Assembly (NCBI GenBank): GCA_028283745.1
Contig: JAPWJZ010000008.1
Coordinates: 62,001 to 126,000, forward strand
DNA: 64,000 nt
Direction of reading: 5' to 3'
From: Micavibrio sp.
GTDB taxonomy: Bacteria; Pseudomonadota; Alphaproteobacteria; Micavibrionales; UBA2020
The translations under genes were made by a program, and so were the position numbers. Positions 59,848 through 64,000 of the stretch are shown here, one piece after another. Within the stretch, counting starts at the first letter, position 1. The number at the start of each line of letters is the position of its first letter. The notes under the pieces are model-generated. The model saw nothing but the letters and a program-made list of their open reading frames with translations. It was not told the DNA's origin and searched no databases.

Positions 59848-61303
59848 CTTGTTGTTCTTTCGCTTTTTCGGGCATTTTTGGCGGTTGTTTGGCGGTAGCT
59901 GCAGCCTGCAGCGCATGGACGATATAGCCCATCTTGCTGCCGGCGGAGCCTTTGACGAGGATGACATCGCCGGGCTTCACGGTTTCAAGCAAAACTTTCG
60001 CAAGTTCGCGGCTGTCATTTGTGTGGCCACCGCGCCAGTCAGGCGGCAGGGCCTGGTACAGCGCGTCCATTTGCGGACCGCAGCAGAACAGCAGGTCGGT
60101 CTTTGCCAGCAACAGCGGGTTGGCAAGTCCTGCGTGCAGCTGCGGGCCGTCTTTGCCCAGTTCCAGCATGTCGCCCAGCACGGCAATGCGGCGGCCGCCG
60201 GCGGGCGGTGCCACCATTTCAAAAACCTTGAACGCGGCCAGCATGGACGCGGGGTTGGCGTTATAGCTTTCGTCAATAATGGTCAGCGGCGGCTGGCCAT
60301 CCTGCAAATTAATGCTGTGGCGGTTGCCGCGGCCTTCGGTCGGCTCCGAATTGCGCAGGGCTTCAACCGCTTTTTGGAGGTTGCCGCCCGCAGCCTTCAC
60401 CACGGTCAACGCGCCAAGGGAGTTGATGACGATATGCTTGCCGGGAATGTTGAGCTTGAATTTTACGCGCTCGCCCAGAATATCGGCGGTAATCCGGCTG
60501 CTGTCCGCATGCAGGGTGCAGTCCACCAGGCGGCTTTGCGCGTCTTCATCTTCGCCGAAGCCGTAAATTTTGCGAATGCCCGCGCGTTCCGCCGCCGCTT
60601 TCAGGCGGGCGAAGTGCGGGTTGTCGATGTTCAGAATGGCAATGCCGCCTGCATCCATGCCGGTGAAAATTTCGGCCTTCGCATCTGCAATGGCTTCAAC
60701 GGTTTTGAAATGCTCAATATGCGCGGGCTCGATGGTGGTGATCAGGGCGATATGCGGCTTTACCTGCGCTGCCAGGGCGGTCATTTCCCCCGCATGGTTC
60801 ATGCCCATTTCAAAAACGGCGTACTTCGCGTCGCGCGCAAGGTTTGACAGCGACAGCGGCACGCCCCAGTGGTTGTTAAAGCTTTTCTTCGATGCATGCG
60901 TGGGCCCAAGGGCAGACAGCATGATAGAAAGCATTTCCTTCGTGCCGGTTTTGCCGGCAGAGCCCGTCACGCCAATCACGGTGGCGGTGGTGCGGGCGCG
61001 GCTGGCGGCGCCAAGGCCTTCAATGGCTTTTTGCGTATCGCCCACGGCAAGCTTGGGCGCGGCGTCGCCATCATAATCATGGTTGACGACAACGGCGGCG
61101 GCGCCTGCGGCAATGGCGTGCGGGGCAAAACTGTGGCCGTCAAAATTCTCGCCCTTCAGCGCAATGAAAAGGTCGCCATTTTTGACGGTGCGGGAATCAA
61201 TCGACACGCCGGTGGCGGTGAAGCTGTGGCTGGCAGTGCCGTTGGTCGCGGCGGCAGCTTCTTCGGCGGTCCAGATGGATTGTGAATTGTCGATCGTGGT
61301 CAT
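59837..61303 (-). CDS. murF: UDP-MurNAc-tripeptide--D-alanyl-D-alanine ligase MurF
   Basis: 488 residues. N-terminal [23 protein letters not shown]-loop [44 protein letters not shown], and [15 protein letters not shown]. Adds D-Ala-D-Ala. GGAGG lies seven bases before ATG 61303, and the start overlaps the murE stop in an ATGA. Confidence 0.96.
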   Translation of the reverse strand: MTTIDNSQSIWTAEEAAAATNGTASHSFTATGVSIDSRTVKNGDLFIALKGENFDGHSFAPHAIAAGAAAVVVNHDYDGDAAPKLAVGDTQKAIEGLGAASRARTTATVIGVTGSAGKTGTKEMLSIMLSALGPTHASKKSFNNHWGVPLSLSNLARDAKYAVFEMGMNHAGEMTALAAQVKPHIALITTIEPAHIEHFKTVEAIADAKAEIFTGMDAGGIAILNIDNPHFARLKAAAERAGIRKIYGFGEDEDAQSRLVDCTLHADSSRITADILGERVKFKLNIPGKHIVINSLGALTVVKAAGGNLQKAVEALRNSEPTEGRGNRHSINLQDGQPPLTIIDESYNANPASMLAAFKVFEMVAPPAGGRRIAVLGDMLELGKDGPQLHAGLANPLLLAKTDLLFCCGPQMDALYQALPPDWRGGHTNDSRELAKVLLETVKPGDVILVKGSAGSKMGYIVHALQAAATAKQPPKMPEKAKEQQDAL

Positions 61304-62793
61304 TTCGTTGCCTCCAGCACGGCAGCGCGCGCTTCGCTGACATCATCAAACGGGTAAACCTCACGCCCGACGATTTGCCCTTGTTCATGTCCTTTGCCGG
61401 CAATCACCAGCACATCATCCGGCCCCAAATGGCGAATGGCGTCCCGAATGGCGTCGCGGCGGCCGCCAATTTCGCGGACTTTTTTGCTGTCCTTGCAGCC
61501 CGCCATAATATCGGCGCGCACGGCGGCGGCTTCTTCGGTGCGCGGGTTATCGTCGGTTACAATCACGCTGTCGGCAACGCGGGCGGCAATTTCGCCCATC
61601 ATGGGGCGCTTGCCGCGGTCGCGGTCGCCGCCACAGCCAAAGACGACATGCAGGTTTTTCGGCGTATGGGGGCGCAGGGCCTTCAGCATCACTTCAAGCC
61701 CGTCGGGGGTATGCGCGTAATCAACATAAATGCTGGCGCCATTAGGGTGGCGGGCGGCAAATTCCAGCCGTCCGGGCACGCTTTGCAGCCGCTCGAGCGC
61801 GTACACGCCCTGCATGTGCAGCAGGCGGTTGTCCACGTCTTCGGCCAGCACAAGGCCCAGCGCACACAGCGCGTTCGCCGCCTGAAAGTCGCCGACAAGC
61901 GGCAGTTCAAGCTCATACCGTTCGCCGAACAGGCGCAGTTCAAGGAACTGGCCATCCGCCAGCGGGCGGCGCTGCACCAGCTTGATATCTTCGGCGTTAT
62001 AGCCGTAATCGATGGTGCGAATGCCGCGTGCCTTGCAAATATCGCGGATCTTGCCGCCTTCCCACTGGTCGGCGTTGATGACGGCAATACCGTCCGCTGC
62101 CAGCATTTCGGAGAACAGGCGGCTTTTCGCCTCGAAGTATTTTTCCATCGTGCCGTGGTAGTCCAGGTGGTCACGGGTGATGTTGGTGAAGCCGGCGGCG
62201 GTAATATGCAGGCCGTCAAGGCGATACTGGTCCATGCCCTGGCTGGAAGCTTCAAGCGCGAGGTGCGTCACGCCCGATGCCTCAAGCTCGGCAATTTCGG
62301 AATGCAGCGTGACGGGGTCCGGCGTCGTCAGCGAGCCCGGACGGTTGATGCCGGGGGCGACAAGACCGATGGTGCCCAGCGACGCCGCCGCATGTTCCAT
62401 GGATTGCCACATCTGGCGGCAGAAGTTGACGGTGGAGCTTTTGCCGTTGGTGCCGGTCACGGCCACAATAACGTCCATTTGCTTGCCGAAGAAGGCGGCG
62501 GCCATGCGGGCGAAGCGCTGGCGCGGGTTTTGGTCGGTAATCAAAACGGCTTTGCCGGCCAGCGCGGAATCAAGCGTGGTGCCTTCGGGAGCGAGAATGG
62601 CGGAGGCGCCTCTGGCAATGGCGTCGGCAATAAAGCCGCGGCCATCCTGCTTTACGCCGGGGAAGGCGGCAAAAAGGTAACCCGCCCGCACTTCACGCGA
62701 GTCAGATGTCAGGCCGGTGATTTCAACGCCAATAGCTGCATCCGCGCCAGGCGCATGCGCGCCCGCATCAGCGATCATATCCAGTAGCTGCAA
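61300..62793 (-). CDS. murE: UDP-MurNAc-dipeptide--meso-diaminopimelate ligase MurE
   Basis: 497 residues. ITGLTSDSREVRAGYLFAAF, P-loop AVTGTNGKSSTVNFC, EASSQGMDQYRLDGL, and the amino-acid specificity motif DNPR in VTDDNPRTEEAAAV, which marks meso-diaminopimelate. Start is TTG 62793, preceded by AAGGAAGGAAAGAG; ATG 62778 is the alternative. The start lies inside the ftsI end, 26 bases overlap. Confidence 0.95.
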   Translation of the reverse strand: MQLLDMIADAGAHAPGADAAIGVEITGLTSDSREVRAGYLFAAFPGVKQDGRGFIADAIARGASAILAPEGTTLDSALAGKAVLITDQNPRQRFARMAAAFFGKQMDVIVAVTGTNGKSSTVNFCRQMWQSMEHAAASLGTIGLVAPGINRPGSLTTPDPVTLHSEIAELEASGVTHLALEASSQGMDQYRLDGLHITAAGFTNITRDHLDYHGTMEKYFEAKSRLFSEMLAADGIAVINADQWEGGKIRDICKARGIRTIDYGYNAEDIKLVQRRPLADGQFLELRLFGERYELELPLVGDFQAANALCALGLVLAEDVDNRLLHMQGVYALERLQSVPGRLEFAARHPNGASIYVDYAHTPDGLEVMLKALRPHTPKNLHVVFGCGGDRDRGKRPMMGEIAARVADSVIVTDDNPRTEEAAAVRADIMAGCKDSKKVREIGGRRDAIRDAIRHLGPDDVLVIAGKGHEQGQIVGREVYPFDDVSEARAAVLEATK

Positions 62794-64000
62794 GGCTCTT
62801 TCCTTCCTTAAATTCTTTCAGGTACATGCCAAGGTCGCGAATAATGTCGCGGCGTGAATCTGCCTCGGGGGTAATGTGGTACAGCGGCGCCATTTGCTCC
62901 ACCACGCGGGCGACGACAGGGGCGGCGGTCCAGCCGGCGGTCGCAAAGCCGTGCGTTTCGGGAATGCCCTTCGGTTCATCCAGAATGGCGAGGACGGCAT
63001 AGCGCGGATTTCCGATCGGGTACGCGCCCATGAAGGATGACAGCAGCAGGTTATGCTCGTACCGGCCGCCCTTGTTTTTCTCCGCCGTGCCGGTCTTGCC
63101 GCCGACGTTATAACCATCCACCGCCGCCTGCGCGCCGCTGCCATCCGCCACGTTCAGCGCCATCAGCTGGCGGATCATTTGCGAGGTCTGCGGCTTGATG
63201 ACGCGGGTGCCCTGCGGCGTCAGGCTTAAGCTTTCGTTGTCCTTTTCCAGCAGCGTCGGCGTCACCAGAATGCCGCCGTTGACAAGGGCGGAGGTGGCGC
63301 GGATGACATGCAGCGGCGATACGGCAATGCCGTGGCCGAAGGAGCAGGTAAGCGTTGAAATATCGCGCCATGGCGACGGGTACAGGGGCTGCCCGCGTTC
63401 CGGCAGTTCGACCGGCACGGGGGTGAAGAACCCGAGCGATTTATAAAAATCCTGCAGCGTATTGCCGCCCAGCGACGCCGCCATGCGGGCGGTGCCGATG
63501 TTGGACGAATAAATGAAAATTTCCGGCACGGACAGCACGCGTTTTTTTGCGTGGTAGTCGGTAATGGTGAAGCGGCCGTAGTGAATGGGTTCGGCGGCAT
63601 CAAAATTGGAGGCGAACGTCACCTTGCCGCTGTCAAGCGCGGCGGAGCTGGAGAAGAGCTTGAAGGTGGAGCCCATTTCAAATACGCCGAGCGTGGCGCG
63701 GTTGAACTTCGCGTCATCGGGTGAATCGCCGGGGTGGTGCGGGTCAAAATCCGGCAGGCTGACCATGGCGATGATTTCGCCGGTGTTTACATCCATCACA
63801 ATGCCGACGCCGGCCTTGGCGTGGAACTTTGCGACCGATGCTTCAAGCTCGCGGTGCATGATGTGCTGGATGCGAAGGTCAATCGTCAGCTTCACGGGCT
63901 TGTCGCCCTTTTCCAGCTGCTTGTTGGCGAATTTTTCAATGCCTGAAATACCGTGGCCGTCAACGTCGGTATAGCCGATCAGGTGCGATGTCAGGCTTGC
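62768..64000 (-). CDS. ftsI: Peptidoglycan transpeptidase FtsI (PBP3), N-terminal part cut off by the window
   Basis: Septal transpeptidase, working with FtsW. The frame is open to the window edge, giving the last 410 residues. TSHLIGYTDVDGHGISGIEK begins the visible part, then the active sites: SxxK in MGSTFKLFSSS, SxN in YSSNIGTARM, and KTGTAEK. The missing part is the N-terminal membrane anchor and part of the dimerisation domain. First gene here of the unit reading into murE. Confidence 0.97.
   Translation of the reverse strand, partial: ASLTSHLIGYTDVDGHGISGIEKFANKQLEKGDKPVKLTIDLRIQHIMHRELEASVAKFHAKAGVGIVMDVNTGEIIAMVSLPDFDPHHPGDSPDDAKFNRATLGVFEMGSTFKLFSSSAALDSGKVTFASNFDAAEPIHYGRFTITDYHAKKRVLSVPEIFIYSSNIGTARMAASLGGNTLQDFYKSLGFFTPVPVELPERGQPLYPSPWRDISTLTCSFGHGIAVSPLHVIRATSALVNGGILVTPTLLEKDNESLSLTPQGTRVIKPQTSQMIRQLMALNVADGSGAQAAVDGYNVGGKTGTAEKNKGGRYEHNLLLSSFMGAYPIGNPRYAVLAILDEPKGIPETHGFATAGWTAAPVVARVVEQMAPLYHITPEADSRRDIIRDLGMYLKEFKEGKSLAATGYDR

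Noticed and set aside
61282-62787. 501-codon plus-strand frame opposite murE
   Set aside because: Antisense shadow of murE.

Overview
The window is a moderately GC-rich, gene-dense stretch of an alphaproteobacterial chromosome. The lineage is inferred from several things. There is an aerobic cytochrome bc1 operon (petABC), a complete System I cytochrome c maturation operon (ccmABCDEFGHI), a COQ9 homologue, a three-gene proton-translocating transhydrogenase, small alphaproteobacterial families (DUF465/YdcH-like, DUF1192, DUF1013/TrcR-like), and a dcw cluster continuing into lpxC-bamD-recN-ligA. GANTC and TTAA-N7-TTAA sites suggest CcrM/GcrA and CtrA cell-cycle control. The many peptidases and general style recall free-living or epibiotic predatory lineages such as Micavibrionales, but nothing here proves that.

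Layout. 1-2152 (minus): hemF (cut by the window edge), trmL, a TraX-like membrane protein. 2355-5140 (plus): petABC. 5297-8288 (plus): a Na/Pi cotransporter-PhoU protein, a candidate small RNA behind a CtrA-type box, an alpha/beta hydrolase and a DUF465 protein. 8410-11925: trcR-like regulator, two small unknowns, a quinone oxidoreductase, a divergent DUF1192 gene and an orphan IcmL/DotI-like exported protein. 12017-14713 (minus): acnA. 14822-21237 (plus): the ccm operon, tightly overlapping. 21246-33904 is the least ordinary region. It has three M3 oligopeptidase paralogues, two exported HExxH paralogues behind coq9, two further HExGH...ExxAD paralogues, a PAS-GGDEF diguanylate cyclase with an intact I-site, an AbrB-like small protein and an ABC1/UbiB kinase. 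34115-37068 (plus): pntAA-pntAB-pntB. 37250-39930 (plus): two tandem alpha/beta hydrolases and two small unknowns. 39927-64000 is almost entirely minus strand. Reading in the direction of transcription it runs ftsI (cut), murE, murF, mraY, murD, ftsW, murG, murC, murB, [HAD gene on the opposite strand], ddlB, ftsQ, ftsA, ftsZ, [two small plus-strand genes], lpxC, bamD, recN, ligA.

How it fits together. The pet and ccm operons belong to one respiratory theme: ccm makes the c-type haem attachment that cytochrome c1 needs, and hemF feeds haem synthesis. The right third makes lipid II, the divisome and lipid A. Its ftsA-ftsZ gap carries five GANTC sites, pointing to methylation-coupled ftsZ expression. 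The least explained part is the 12.7 kb segment with seven HExxH-bearing genes from three unrelated-looking families, each present as tandem or near-tandem copies; two of the families I cannot assign. I found no tRNA or rRNA gene, insertion sequence, phage gene or CRISPR array, and no gap over 300 bases without a gene.
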